Below are positions 26,856-35,909 of a DNA stretch of 64,000 bases, piece after piece. The position numbers and the translations under genes were made by a program. The notes beneath the pieces were generated by a model. That model did not search any database, was not told the DNA's origin, and worked only from the letters and a program-made list of their open reading frames with translations. Every line of letters begins with the position of its first letter. Positions within the stretch are counted from its first letter, which is position 1. Location of the stretch: assembly GCA_017849435.1 (NCBI GenBank), contig JAFIGY010000019.1:186001-250000 (forward strand), written 5' to 3'. Source of the DNA: Chitinophaga niabensis. GTDB taxonomy: Bacteria > Bacteroidota > Bacteroidia > Chitinophagales > Chitinophagaceae.

Positions 26856-28919
26856 ATGAGAGCATTGCATACGGCCTGCCTGTTTTCCGCTTTCCTTTTC
26901 AGCCATAGTATGAAAGGGTATGCACAGGAAACACAAACAGGTAGCAGGAAGAAAGCAGCTGCAGACAGTCTGTGGAGCATATCGTTACAGGACGTTACCG
27001 TTACGTCCAATGGCATCAACAACAAGATCAAAGACCTTGCGAGTACGGTCAACATCGTCAACAACAGGCAGATAAAAGAGCTGGGCATCCAGTCAGTAGG
27101 CGACGCCATCAGGCTCATCCCCGGCGCCAATTACCAGGATGAGGACGGGCGCGGCCTGAAACCAGGCATCGGACTACGTGGCCTTAACCCCGGAAGGAAC
27201 GGCTATGTAGTGGTATTGGTGGACGGTAAAATCCCGCTGGGCCAGAGTTACGGTCAGCTGGGTGCATACTATATGCTTCCCATTGCCTCACTGGAAAGGA
27301 TCGAAGTGATCAAAGGCGCTTCCCCGGTATTGTACGGCGCCGGGTCCATTGGCGGGGTCATTAATCTCATCACCAAAAAAGGACAAGGCAAACCCAATGT
27401 GGAAGCCGGCGTTGAAGCAGGCAGCTACCGCTACCTGAATGCCAATGCTGCTGCGTATGGCGATAATGGCCGGTTCAACTACTATGTGAATTACAACCGC
27501 AGGCAGGGCGACGGGTTCCGTACCAGCAGGTCCGCCTTCAACACCAACGATATCACTTTCCGCATAGGCGCCCGCCTGGATTCAACCAATGAACTTTCCT
27601 TGTCGGGGAATGTCTATACGGAAGATGCAGAAACCCCGGGTGGATTGTCCGCACAACAGTATAAGGACAACTACCGTCAGAGCGTGAATCCTTTCGACCA
27701 GTTTTACGCCCAGCGCTATTCCACCGCCATCACTTACAAAAAAAGCCTGGATGCGACTAATACGCTATCGCTCTCTGTTTTTGCTAATTATTTTAAAAGG
27801 AACTGGTGGTACGATACTAACCGCGACAAAAAATCCATCCTTGGTGACCTGAGGAGCATCTTCACCGGAGGAGCAGTACTCGAATATAACCGGACCAATC
27901 AGTTGCTCGGCTTTAACAACTCCCTGATAGCCGGCCTGAAATACCTGGGCGATCAAACCAACAGCATCAAGGTGATGGGAACCGACCCGTTGCAGCATAT
28001 CGGGAAAACCACTTTCTCCACTACGGTCCCCACGAACGTAATGGAAGGATATATCCAGAACGAGATCCATTTTTCGGATAAGTTCAGTTTTACACCGGGC
28101 CTGCGTTATACCTCGATCAATTATGGCCAGAGCAACTATATCAGCGGTCAAAAACTGTCTACTCAAACCAGTGTATTCATATATTCATTCGGGTTATTGT
28201 ACAAACCGGCGGAACAATTCAGAGTGTATACAACAGTTTCCAAAGGATATAACCCGCCTGTTCTATACGCCGCGCTGGATCCCGGTACGGTGAAAGACGG
28301 AAACAGCCTGGGTGCTGAAACATCCAACAACTATGAGATCGGCATCCGTACCACCCCTGTGCGCTGGCTGGATCTGAGCCTGAGCGGATATATTCTGGAT
28401 TTCAATCACAAGCTTACTGAAGAAGGCGGTGTTTTCTCCAACGCAGGCAAAGCGCTGCACAAGGGACTGGAAGTTGAGCTGAACGTGCTGCCCTTCAAAG
28501 GGATGCGGGTGTATGCTACCGGAGCCCTGCAACGCGCCACCTTCGGCGAAGGGACCTACAAAGGCAACCTGCTGCCTTATGCACCGCAACAGTTGTTCAC
28601 TGTGGGTGCCAAATACCAGGTAACGCTTGGATCCGGGGAACTGATCGTAAATGCTTACAACACATTTACCGGCAAGCAATATAACGATGCCCTGAATACG
28701 GAAGAAGAATCCACCGACGGGAACAATGGTGCGATCCCTGCCTATAACCTGCTGAACCTCTCCCTGAATTATAACTGGCGGAACTGGGGAGTGAGCCTGA
28801 CGGCGAATAACCTGCTGAATGAACGGTACTTCACCCATCGTTATGATTTCTGGGGAGGGAAGTTCCCGGGGGCGCCAACTACCGTAAATGCGGGTATCTC
28901 CTATCGGCTTCATCGTTAA
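26856..28919 (+). CDS. FecA-like TonB-dependent receptor
   Basis: 687 residues with signal peptide (TACLFSAFLFSHSMKGYAQ). There is no carboxypeptidase-regulatory domain; the plug starts at about residue 45 (SLQDVTVTSNGINNKIKDLAST, GDAIRLIPGANYQDEDGRG, IKGASPVLYGAGSIGGVINLI). The barrel ends in TTVNAGISYRLHR with the terminal Arg/aromatic pattern and the TonB-receptor C-terminal box LLNLSLNYNWRNWGVSLTANNLLNERY. This short architecture is typical of receptors for ferric siderophores or vitamin B12. Substrate unproven; no TonB or siderophore gene lies nearby. Confidence 0.85.
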   Translation: MRALHTACLFSAFLFSHSMKGYAQETQTGSRKKAAADSLWSISLQDVTVTSNGINNKIKDLASTVNIVNNRQIKELGIQSVGDAIRLIPGANYQDEDGRGLKPGIGLRGLNPGRNGYVVVLVDGKIPLGQSYGQLGAYYMLPIASLERIEVIKGASPVLYGAGSIGGVINLITKKGQGKPNVEAGVEAGSYRYLNANAAAYGDNGRFNYYVNYNRRQGDGFRTSRSAFNTNDITFRIGARLDSTNELSLSGNVYTEDAETPGGLSAQQYKDNYRQSVNPFDQFYAQRYSTAITYKKSLDATNTLSLSVFANYFKRNWWYDTNRDKKSILGDLRSIFTGGAVLEYNRTNQLLGFNNSLIAGLKYLGDQTNSIKVMGTDPLQHIGKTTFSTTVPTNVMEGYIQNEIHFSDKFSFTPGLRYTSINYGQSNYISGQKLSTQTSVFIYSFGLLYKPAEQFRVYTTVSKGYNPPVLYAALDPGTVKDGNSLGAETSNNYEIGIRTTPVRWLDLSLSGYILDFNHKLTEEGGVFSNAGKALHKGLEVELNVLPFKGMRVYATGALQRATFGEGTYKGNLLPYAPQQLFTVGAKYQVTLGSGELIVNAYNTFTGKQYNDALNTEEESTDGNNGAIPAYNLLNLSLNYNWRNWGVSLTANNLLNERYFTHRYDFWGGKFPGAPTTVNAGISYRLHR

Positions 28920-28939
28920 CGATAACGTATAGATGAAAA

Positions 28940-28976
28940 ATCCTCAGGCGTTCTTTACTCAAAGAATGCCTGGGGA
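28940..28976 (-). terminator. hairpin terminator at the end of the truncated GNAT gene
   Basis: Imperfect stem (ATCCTCAGGCGTTCTTT with the complement at 28961-28976) that includes the GNAT stop codon. On the minus strand it is followed by five T, so it can end the fucosidase operon and also serve the convergent receptor gene. Confidence 0.7.
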
Positions 28977-29287
28977 TATTCTACCATCCCTTTTACATCC
29001 TTAAATGCACCCGGATTGAGTATTTTTATCATACAATTCTCTTCCGGTACATCAAAGGGGAACGCAATGCCATATTGTTTGGCGGGAACATAACCCGCAA
29101 TTTGACCGTTGATCTCCGCCACCAGGGATAATTCCGGAATAAACGCATCCGAGATCCTTAATCGCTCTACTAAATACTGCTCACGATGATCGGAATGCTC
29201 CATCGTTTCGAATGCTGCTTTCACCAGGTCGAAAACGGCTTTATGGTCTCTTTGCTCTTCTTTGCGAATAATTAAATGATCATTCAT
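28955..29287 (-). pseudogene. internally deleted GNAT acetyltransferase gene
   Basis: The 110-codon frame is intact, but it joins the first about 65 residues of a YhbS-like N-acetyltransferase (LIIRKEEQRDHKAVFDLVK, then the ELSLVAEINGQIAG strand) directly to its last about 45 residues (PAKQYGIAFPFDVPEENCM, KGMVEYPQAFFE). The acetyl-CoA-binding core with the Q/RxxGxG/A loop is absent. The join lies at GYV / GFV-like codons, fitting an in-frame deletion of roughly 60 codons. The product could not bind acetyl-CoA in the usual way. It follows the alpha-fucosidase gene by 11 bases, so it may still be transcribed. Confidence 0.75.
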
Positions 29288-29298
29288 TGTATTAAAGC

Positions 29299-30900
29299 TT
29301 AGAGTGCCCCATCAATCCTGAAAACCGCCGTGTATCCTTCACCGGATGCCGCCGGTATCATTATGCGCAACTCATCATCCCCCTGTTTAAAATCAATTTT
29401 CTGTTTACTGCCCAATAAGCGGACTTCCGTTACTTTCCCGGGAGTATATGCAGACCTCAAACCCAGAGAAGGAATAACCAGTTCGCCGGCAGCAGGTTTT
29501 AGCACAAATACATAAAGGTGCTTCCCTTTAACGGTAAACCGGACCTCCCGGCTGGAATAAGGAGGGCTTGCAATCGTGCGTTCATTGAAATCCTCCGCTG
29601 CCCCTTGTTTCTTTGAAGCCTCCGCATCTGTTATGCTGACCTCTCTTGTACGTACAATTCCGTTTAAATTATCTCCAAATATCTTCCATGGAGTAGACGC
29701 ATAAATGGCCTCTTTGTTGCGGTTCATCCACCTTCCGATGGTATCCAGTATCCTTTTATGATCCGCCGGGATCGTTCCGTCCGGCAACAGTTCCACATTT
29801 AAAAGCAAATTGCCGTTCTTGCTGATCATGTCCGTAAAAGATTCGATCACCGTTCTGGCATTGTGGCGGGAAGGAACATCCTTTTTATAGAACCAATGTG
29901 TAAAGGTCATGGTACCCTGCCAGGGATAGGGCAATATCCCGGATGCTCCTCCCCGTTCGATGTCTCTCAGTACCATGGGCTCATTGTTGATTTTACCCGC
30001 TACCACTACGGACAGATTCTTGTGCTTTTGCAAATGATAGTTCAAAAAGGCCGCGCTTGCTTCCTTACCATAGTTGCCGTAAGGAAATCCGTACCCATCA
30101 AACCAAAGCATGTCAATATCATATTTCGTTGCCAGTTCCACATGACGTTCCAGCCAATTCTTCTTCACGCCTTCTATCCACTCTTTTGTCCTTTTTTCAG
30201 GCGGTAGTCCGTAGAGATCCGCCGGATCCAGTCCTTCCCACCACTTGCCCGTTCCATCGGCCCGGGTGAGATACCCGTCATACTTCACGCCCTTCTTTGG
30301 GCCGGAGGTATCGGCGCCAAAAGCGGGCAGCCACCAGCTCAGGAACCGGTCGTCATGAGAGCTGACGCCAAAAGGGATATGGTACTTCGCGGCCGATTCC
30401 CGGAACAAACCGATGATATCCTTATGTGGACCAACATTCACCGAGTTCCAGGCATGATGGGTTGAATTAAAGTTATCAAAATGATCATGATGAGCAGACA
30501 GCGCGACAAAATACCGTGCGCCGATACTTTTGAAGTAAGCCATCAGGGCATCTGTATTCAGCTTTTCCGCTTTCCACTCATGGATTACATCTTTAAATCC
30601 TTTTTCAGAGGGATGGCCGAAATGGCGTAAATGATATGGATACGCGTTAGCACCGAACTTCTCCCCGCCTACGTTCTGCATATACATATGCCGCGCATAC
30701 CATCCGCCACCGCTATCCGGCAGCGTTTGCGCTCCCCAATGCACCCAGATGCCCAGCTTTGCTTCCGTAAACCATTTAGGGAACTGATACTGTTTCGTCA
30801 ATTGCTCCCAGCTTTGCTGTTGCGCATAGGCATGCGAAGCCAGCTGCATCATAACAATGAGGCATAAGAGCCGATGGTTTTTTCTCTTTATTCCTTTCAT
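29299..30900 (-). CDS. GH29 alpha-L-fucosidase (secreted)
   Basis: 533 residues from the ATG at 30900; the frame also has a TTG codon at 30909. Signal peptide to about residue 26 (MMQLASHAYAQQQ). GH29 hallmarks: WFTEAKLGIWVHWGAQTLPD, RYFVALSAHHDHFDNFNS, and the nucleophile Asp in DMLWFDGYGFPYG. A C-terminal beta-domain (about 430-533) is present. Retaining enzyme that releases terminal L-fucose. Five bases separate it from the GH97 gene upstream, so the two are co-translated. Which linkage (alpha-1,2, 1,3, 1,4 or 1,6) cannot be read from sequence. Confidence 0.9.
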   Translation of the reverse strand: MKGIKRKNHRLLCLIVMMQLASHAYAQQQSWEQLTKQYQFPKWFTEAKLGIWVHWGAQTLPDSGGGWYARHMYMQNVGGEKFGANAYPYHLRHFGHPSEKGFKDVIHEWKAEKLNTDALMAYFKSIGARYFVALSAHHDHFDNFNSTHHAWNSVNVGPHKDIIGLFRESAAKYHIPFGVSSHDDRFLSWWLPAFGADTSGPKKGVKYDGYLTRADGTGKWWEGLDPADLYGLPPEKRTKEWIEGVKKNWLERHVELATKYDIDMLWFDGYGFPYGNYGKEASAAFLNYHLQKHKNLSVVVAGKINNEPMVLRDIERGGASGILPYPWQGTMTFTHWFYKKDVPSRHNARTVIESFTDMISKNGNLLLNVELLPDGTIPADHKRILDTIGRWMNRNKEAIYASTPWKIFGDNLNGIVRTREVSITDAEASKKQGAAEDFNERTIASPPYSSREVRFTVKGKHLYVFVLKPAAGELVIPSLGLRSAYTPGKVTEVRLLGSKQKIDFKQGDDELRIMIPAASGEGYTAVFRIDGAL

Positions 30901-30905
30901 ATATA

Positions 30906-32789
30906 TCAATTAACCGGCCTTAACCAGATCGCCTCCCCTCCGGACGGAAGCAGGCGACCGTTTAAAACAGTGGATGCATCTACCGTCATTTGCTTCATCG
31001 ATACTTTTGTGCGTACCGGGGATGCGGGGTCATCGTAATAAATAGTGGCTTTATATTTCCGGCCGGGAGTTAAAAATGAGCAGTTTATTTTCAGATCCCG
31101 GGCATCGTTATTCGTGATACTTCCAACGAACCATTCGTTATTGCTTTTACGGGCGACGCTGATGTATTGCCCGATTTCGCCATCCAGCACTTTTGTATCA
31201 TCCCACACCGTTGGCACACGGTCAAAAAATTCCAGCTCCGGCTCTTCCTGTGAATCCTCCGGTTTATCATACCAGTACATAAACTGCAACGGGCTGTAAT
31301 AAACAACGGATAAAGCCATCTGGTGCACCGATGTGGTTTTCAGTACCTTCTTATTCTGCGTTTCTGCCAGTCGTTTCTTTAATTCCGGTCTGTGGTAATA
31401 GCAGATCGTGTAATCCGCCGGGCCGCACAGGAACCGGGTAAAAGGCAGCACCGTGTTATGGGTGGCGTCCGGCATTTCCTCATTGCCCCTTATCCCTTCC
31501 TGCGTAAGCAGGTTCGGATAAGTACGGCTAAATCCGGTAGGCCGGTACTCGTCATGGATATCTACCATTAAATGATGCTGCGCACATTTCTTAACAGCAT
31601 CGTGCAGCCATTTGGTCCACGTAAACGATCCTACATTCACGAAACCGAATTTGATACCTGCGATGCCCCATTTCTCGTACAGCGGCAGCACCTCATCCAG
31701 TTGCCGCTGCAGCGCTTTTTTATTGAGGTATAAAAACACGCCAATACCTTTTTGTTTAGCATAGCGGATTACCTCCTGCAGGTCCAGGTCATTCACCGGG
31801 TTCCGGCGGGGGTCTACATTTACGCGGGTTGCATCTGCCGCCGCATCTTCCTCATAACCATACCAGCCGGCATCAAAATGAATGTACTGCAGATGCCGCT
31901 TTACGGCAAAGTCCACCACATCCTTTGCCCCTTTTGTTGACAACGACATTTCTCTGATGACCTTACCCGGCTTGATCCAGCCCGTGTTCCTGATCGCGCA
32001 GGGCGGATTCAGGTTCAGCAGCAGATCGTTATTCTGCAAAAGCTGCGTTGGCTTTGCAGCCAGCATGATCACCCTCCATGGAGTGGCAAAGGGCGTTGCC
32101 AGCACCACCTTATCATACATGGCACAGGCAATTGTATTGGGTTTGGAAGGATGCAAAACGAATTTTGTTCTGCAGTAATCCACCACCTCCGCCTCCGCCA
32201 GCGATGCATATAAACCGTTGGGCAATTTCAGGGTCAGCGGGCGCTCCGCTTCGTCAGGCCATTTATCTAAAGACAACAACTGATAGCTGCCCTGCGCACG
32301 GTTCGTAAACCATGCTTTGGTATCAGCCGGGAGGGAGAACTCCGTCAGGTCCTTACTGATCGTGATTTCGTTTGTTCCGGAAGATCCACCGGGAAAAGAA
32401 TAACGGAAAGCGACCCCTTCATTATAAGCCCGTACCTCGATCTGCATAGATTCATTCGATCCTGCGTTCTTCATAAATGTAAAGAACAATGCCCGATAGC
32501 GGTCACGGATGCGATTCCTTTCCCCATAAACCGGTTTCCAGAGATCATCCTTTGATGCAGCCCGTACCGCCTTCAGCCTTAAACCGTTTTGCCAGCCTTC
32601 AAGCCCCAGTGCGGATCCTTTCATAACCTCCTTCTGCTGAAAGGATACATCATAGTGGAGAGCACCATCCACGGTAACGGACAAACGAAACTGTACGCTT
32701 CCATCCGGTGACTTTAATACAGATGGGGCTTGCGCAATGGCTTCAACCGTTGTGATCGACAATAAAATAAAAAAAACAAGTCTGTTCAT
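30906..32789 (-). CDS. GH97 alpha-galactosidase (retaining type)
   Basis: 627 residues with signal peptide (residues 1-20). The N-terminal GH97 beta-sandwich (about 22-275) precedes a TIM barrel (HFDAGWYGYEED, GVFLYLNKKAL, WGIAGIKFGFVN) and a C-terminal beta domain ending about 627. GH97 splits into inverting alpha-glucosidases and retaining alpha-galactosidases. In the latter an Asp sits in the IHDEYRP motif; here it is Asp413, matching the nucleophile position I recall as Asp415 of the Bacteroides thetaiotaomicron enzyme. So an alpha-galactosidase is likely. First full-length gene of the operon with GH29; a 43-codon signal-peptide ORF lies just upstream. Confidence 0.87.
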   Translation of the reverse strand: MNRLVFFILLSITTVEAIAQAPSVLKSPDGSVQFRLSVTVDGALHYDVSFQQKEVMKGSALGLEGWQNGLRLKAVRAASKDDLWKPVYGERNRIRDRYRALFFTFMKNAGSNESMQIEVRAYNEGVAFRYSFPGGSSGTNEITISKDLTEFSLPADTKAWFTNRAQGSYQLLSLDKWPDEAERPLTLKLPNGLYASLAEAEVVDYCRTKFVLHPSKPNTIACAMYDKVVLATPFATPWRVIMLAAKPTQLLQNNDLLLNLNPPCAIRNTGWIKPGKVIREMSLSTKGAKDVVDFAVKRHLQYIHFDAGWYGYEEDAAADATRVNVDPRRNPVNDLDLQEVIRYAKQKGIGVFLYLNKKALQRQLDEVLPLYEKWGIAGIKFGFVNVGSFTWTKWLHDAVKKCAQHHLMVDIHDEYRPTGFSRTYPNLLTQEGIRGNEEMPDATHNTVLPFTRFLCGPADYTICYYHRPELKKRLAETQNKKVLKTTSVHQMALSVVYYSPLQFMYWYDKPEDSQEEPELEFFDRVPTVWDDTKVLDGEIGQYISVARKSNNEWFVGSITNNDARDLKINCSFLTPGRKYKATIYYDDPASPVRTKVSMKQMTVDASTVLNGRLLPSGGEAIWLRPVN

Positions 32790-32834
32790 CTTTGTAATAA
32801 TAAATGTGTTTTAACAGGCACTCCATTATGTCTG

Positions 32835-32963
32835 TCATGGATTGATCTTCAACGCATCCTTCCATTTCAAAAGTACGAGGATGTTGTGCTGTTTTGACTG
32901 GGCAGATACCGGTATGTTACCCATCAGGACAATGATCAGCAGCAGTAGTTTTCGCAGAAACAT
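32835..32963 (-). pseudogene. 42-aa signal-peptide mini-ORF, likely remnant of a deleted secreted-protein gene
   Basis: ATG at 32963 and TGA ending at 32835. The first 22 residues are a clear Sec signal peptide (LRKLLLLIIVLMGNIPVSAQ), followed by KQHNILVL and then a C-terminal LKWKDALKINP that looks like the tail of a larger enzyme. So it reads like the two ends of a secreted protein joined in frame after an internal deletion, as in the GNAT gene at 28955. It lies 45 bases upstream of the GH97 gene in the same direction and may be the first cistron of the operon. It could instead be a true small secreted peptide. Confidence 0.5.
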
Positions 32964-33088
32964 AGAATGAACTTACATCTATAAACTAACTGGTGCTGGT
33001 ATTATTTTATCTGAGTCCAATGGTATCTTTTGGAAATCCGATCGGGAGTAAGGAAGATAAGTCTGATCAAATACGTATAACTTAGCGT

Positions 33089-33934
33089 ATGCATTCTAAA
33101 AGAGAGCTGGTGGTTGATAAAGAGATCAGGGATTCGTTTAAAATTTCCAGGCTGGCAGATACCGGATCTAATGGATCACCATCTGTCAGCGTGACCTATA
33201 ACCGGATCTTTGTTCTTCCTGAAGCAGCCGGAACCATACAAATAGATCGTAGAGATCACCCCATTGGCGGCAAAGAAGTTTTCCTCGTCGCTAAAGGACA
33301 GGTATTTTCCCTCACAGCGGATACAAGACTGCAGGGATTTGAAATAATGTTTGGGGATTGCTTTTGGGAAAGAACACCGGCGAGCGCATCGAACTGCAAG
33401 ACCGTTCTGTTCAATAATGTCGCCTTAAATCAAAGACTGCCTTTAGCAATGGACTTAATGCCGGTCTGCGAAATGCTGTTACAGGAATATTCCAGTGATG
33501 ATTATCCCAACAAACTGGACGCTATGGCTGCTTATCTGAAGATCATCATGATCAAGCTGGCCAACATCCAGGCCTCATCGAATTGTGAATTCAACAATTT
33601 TGATAATGTACTCTACCAAAGATTCCTCGAACTGGTAAGCGTCAAATTTAACCTGACCCGCGAAGTGGCCGACTTTGCCCAAGAGCTCTCCGTTTCAGCC
33701 CGCAAGCTCTCCGAACTTTGCAAACAAAAGAGTGGATATGGTGCCAAGGAGATCATCAACGGGTATCTCATTGCAGAAGCCAAACGTTCTCTTCAATTCA
33801 CCGCAAAGCCAATAAAGCAGATAGCCTACGATCTGTCATTCGCTACGCCCGAACAGTTCAGTCACTTTTTCAAGAAAAACACCAACGTTTCCCCGGCGGA
33901 CTATCGCGACATCTTCGTAAATATTGGCAGGTAA
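33089..33934 (+). CDS. AraC-family regulator divergent from the GH97/GH29 operon
   Basis: 281 residues. N-terminal sensor domain (about 1-175) of beta-sheet type (VTYNRIFVLPEAAGTIQID, VFLVAKGQVFSLTADTRLQGFEIMFGD). The C-terminal AraC double HTH spans about 185-281: EVADFAQELSVSARKLSELC, then KQIAYDLSFATPEQFSHFFKKNTNVSPADY. The N-terminal part has no His-rich cupin metal site. It reads away from the alpha-galactosidase/fucosidase operon across a 300-base region that also holds the mini-ORF, so it probably controls that operon. The inducer may be galactose or fucose; this is inferred. Confidence 0.87.
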   Translation: MHSKRELVVDKEIRDSFKISRLADTGSNGSPSVSVTYNRIFVLPEAAGTIQIDRRDHPIGGKEVFLVAKGQVFSLTADTRLQGFEIMFGDCFWERTPASASNCKTVLFNNVALNQRLPLAMDLMPVCEMLLQEYSSDDYPNKLDAMAAYLKIIMIKLANIQASSNCEFNNFDNVLYQRFLELVSVKFNLTREVADFAQELSVSARKLSELCKQKSGYGAKEIINGYLIAEAKRSLQFTAKPIKQIAYDLSFATPEQFSHFFKKNTNVSPADYRDIFVNIGR

Positions 33935-33973
33935 AGCGCAGTTTCTGACATTCCCCGTGCGGCGGCTTCCTTT

Positions 33974-33981
33974 TAGTTTTG
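33974..33981 (+). promoter_or_regulatory. candidate -7 element for the HD-domain gene
   Basis: TAGTTTTG matches TAnnTTTG exactly, 20 bases before the ATG at 34002. No TTTG -33 box at 19-21 bases was seen, so only the -7 part is supported. Confidence 0.4.
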
Positions 33982-34001
33982 CTGCAACAAATCTTTTAAT
34001 T

Positions 34002-34652
34002 ATGTCAGTAAACCGATTAAAATCAGTAGCAGGAATTACCATTCCTGACAGCAGGATCGCAACAGAAGCTACCGAATTGTTGCTGGAACACGGTACCGAG
34101 TTCATTTACAACCATTCCCTGAGAGTATTCCTGTTTTCATCATTAAACGGGAAAAGATTGAATGTACAGTACGATGCGGAGTTACTTTATGTAAGCGCTG
34201 TATTTCATGACCTCGGACTGGTTCCTCATTACAGCAGCCCGGGCCTGCGGTTTGAGGTGGATGGAGCGAATGCGGCCAGGGATTTTTTAAAAAGTCATGG
34301 TGTACCAAAGGAGCAGCTGCAGCTTGTTTGGGACACGATTGCCCTTCATACCACCATAGGGATTGCGGAACATAAAGAACCGGAAGTGGCCCTGATGTAT
34401 TCAGGGGTGGGACTGGATGTTATGGGAGAAGGGTACGAACATTTGAGTGAAGAATATCGACATGAAATTATCCATGCGTTTCCGAGAACAGGTTTCAAGA
34501 AAAAGATCATCCCTACATTCTTTGGTGGCTTTGAACACAAAACAGATACAACGTTCGGCAATATAAAAGCCGATGTTTGTGCTTACATGATCCCCGGATT
34601 TCAGCGGAAGAATTTTTGCGATTGCATTCTTCATTCGCCATGGAGTGAGTAA
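34002..34652 (+). CDS. HD-domain hydrolase (cyanamide hydratase-like)
   Basis: 216 residues from the ATG at 34002, which follows the promoter; the open frame reaches 33924 but that region holds the promoter. An HD phosphohydrolase-like helical domain is visible: FIYNHSLRVFLFSSL (first His), LLYVSAVFHDLGLVPHY (His-Asp pair), then WDTIALHTTIGIAEHKEPEVALMYSGVGLDVMGEG. The C-terminal part (GFKKKIIPTFFGGF...) fits the cyanamide-hydratase/urea-producing group. Substrate unknown. It ends before a perfect hairpin and reads toward the convergent pirin gene. Confidence 0.8.
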   Translation: MSVNRLKSVAGITIPDSRIATEATELLLEHGTEFIYNHSLRVFLFSSLNGKRLNVQYDAELLYVSAVFHDLGLVPHYSSPGLRFEVDGANAARDFLKSHGVPKEQLQLVWDTIALHTTIGIAEHKEPEVALMYSGVGLDVMGEGYEHLSEEYRHEIIHAFPRTGFKKKIIPTFFGGFEHKTDTTFGNIKADVCAYMIPGFQRKNFCDCILHSPWSE

Positions 34653-34679
34653 GCTACGGGCAGCGAGGTATTTATTGCA

Positions 34680-34710
34680 GCGTGTTGAAAACTGGCTGTT
34701 TTCAACACGC
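34680..34710. terminator. bidirectional terminator between HD and pirin genes
   Basis: 13-base perfect stem (GCGTGTTGAAAAC and complement) around TGGCT. A short T-rich stretch follows on the plus strand and an A/T stretch on the other. It serves both convergent genes. Confidence 0.75.
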
Positions 34711-34721
34711 TGTTTGCACGA

Positions 34722-35600
34722 TCATTGTTCGTATTGTATCTTACCATATCTGCCTTCAAAAAAATCACTGTAGGCGGTGGCTATTTCACTTTGTGTGTTC
34801 ATTACAAAAGGTCCCTGAGCAACAACAGGCTCTGTATAAGGCGCTCCGCCAAATACAATGATATCAACAGCTGCATCAGACGGATTCTCCAGTGCAATAA
34901 CTCCTTCCTTCGTATCAAACAGCAGTAACTCCCGCTCCTCATATACTATCCCATTTACCACCGCACTGACAGCAGGAAGGAACACGGCATATTCCAGGTT
35001 TTCTCTGGCATTCAATGAAAATGCCTTGCCGGGTTGCAGTTGAATGTGATAGATGAGTTGTTCCAGGTAAGCAGGTATGGGAGATGCGTGGCGTTCATAT
35101 TCTCCGGCGATCACTTTTAACCACCCTGCGTTCTCTTCCAATGCAATCTTCGGCATTTCATCTGCCTGCACAGGGCGATAATCCGGCTTTTCAGCTTTAT
35201 TTTTAGCCGGCAGATTCACCCAGAACTGGAAACCGTGCGTAAGTCTGTCCCCTGCATTGGGATCCGGATTCATGGCTTCATCATGAATGATGCCGGTACC
35301 GGCTTTCATCCATTGTGCGCCACCTGAGTACACCCTGGCATGATGCCCGTTACTGTCGAAATGATCTGCTTCCCCGTTCAGCACATAAGTTAAAGTGGCA
35401 ATCCCCCGATGCGGGTGTGCTCCTTCCCCGTTCACTATCCTGCGAGGCTCATCTGCAGCATGCAGAATTTGCGGTACATAATCCAGAAAAACAAACGGCC
35501 CTACTGCTCTGACCTCGTGGTTAGGGAGTATCCGGTAAATTTTATATTCTCCAACATCGGCTCTCCGGCCTTGCTTATTGGCAATAACTTTCTTTTTCAT
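34722..35600 (-). CDS. pirin family protein (bicupin)
   Basis: 292 residues from the ATG at 35600 (MKKKVIANKQGRR); an earlier ATG at 35684 would add 28 residues without family likeness. Pirin signature: FVFLDYVPQ, then HPHRGIATLTYVLNGEADHFDS with the first metal-site His residues, and GGAQWMKAGTGIIHDEAM. The C-terminal cupin runs from about 180 to 285 (FGGAPYTEPVVAQGPFVMNT). Some pirins are quercetinases or transcription cofactors; no function can be fixed here. The gene is followed by a terminator shared with the HD gene. Confidence 0.9.
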   Translation of the reverse strand: MKKKVIANKQGRRADVGEYKIYRILPNHEVRAVGPFVFLDYVPQILHAADEPRRIVNGEGAHPHRGIATLTYVLNGEADHFDSNGHHARVYSGGAQWMKAGTGIIHDEAMNPDPNAGDRLTHGFQFWVNLPAKNKAEKPDYRPVQADEMPKIALEENAGWLKVIAGEYERHASPIPAYLEQLIYHIQLQPGKAFSLNARENLEYAVFLPAVSAVVNGIVYEERELLLFDTKEGVIALENPSDAAVDIIVFGGAPYTEPVVAQGPFVMNTQSEIATAYSDFFEGRYGKIQYEQ

Positions 35601-35819
35601 AACAATCCTTTTTAAGTGACTTGGCGAATAATTCAAATTAACAACACAAAGATGCTGCGACAGGAGCACAGGAAACGATGCCAAATGACATTAAATGGTG
35701 TTGATATTTATCAATGACATTTTTTCCTACTTCGTATCATAGCAGCCGCCGGCATTCGGAAATTCTCCTCACGCCCTGAGAGGTCACAATTTCCCTACAG
35801 AGATTCTTTCACTAAATAT

Positions 35820-35850
35820 TTTGGTGATTGATTTTAATGAATTACATTTG
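35820..35850 (+). promoter_or_regulatory. Bacteroidota-type promoter for the membrane protein/XRE operon
   Basis: TTTG at 35820-35823, a 19-base spacer, then TACATTTG at 35843-35850. This matches the -33/-7 consensus and its usual spacing. Predicted start of transcription about 35854, 56 bases before the first ATG. The rest of the 309-base gap (35601-35909) shows no other element. Confidence 0.72.
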
Positions 35851-35909
35851 TAACCTATACTACTCATATAGAGAACTTAATGTTACATTAAACACATAGC
35901 AATAAAATC

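Noticed and set aside
22368-28919. Polysaccharide utilisation locus with SusC/SusD
   Set aside because: No SusD-like lipoprotein is present beside either receptor; the receptors belong to other groups.
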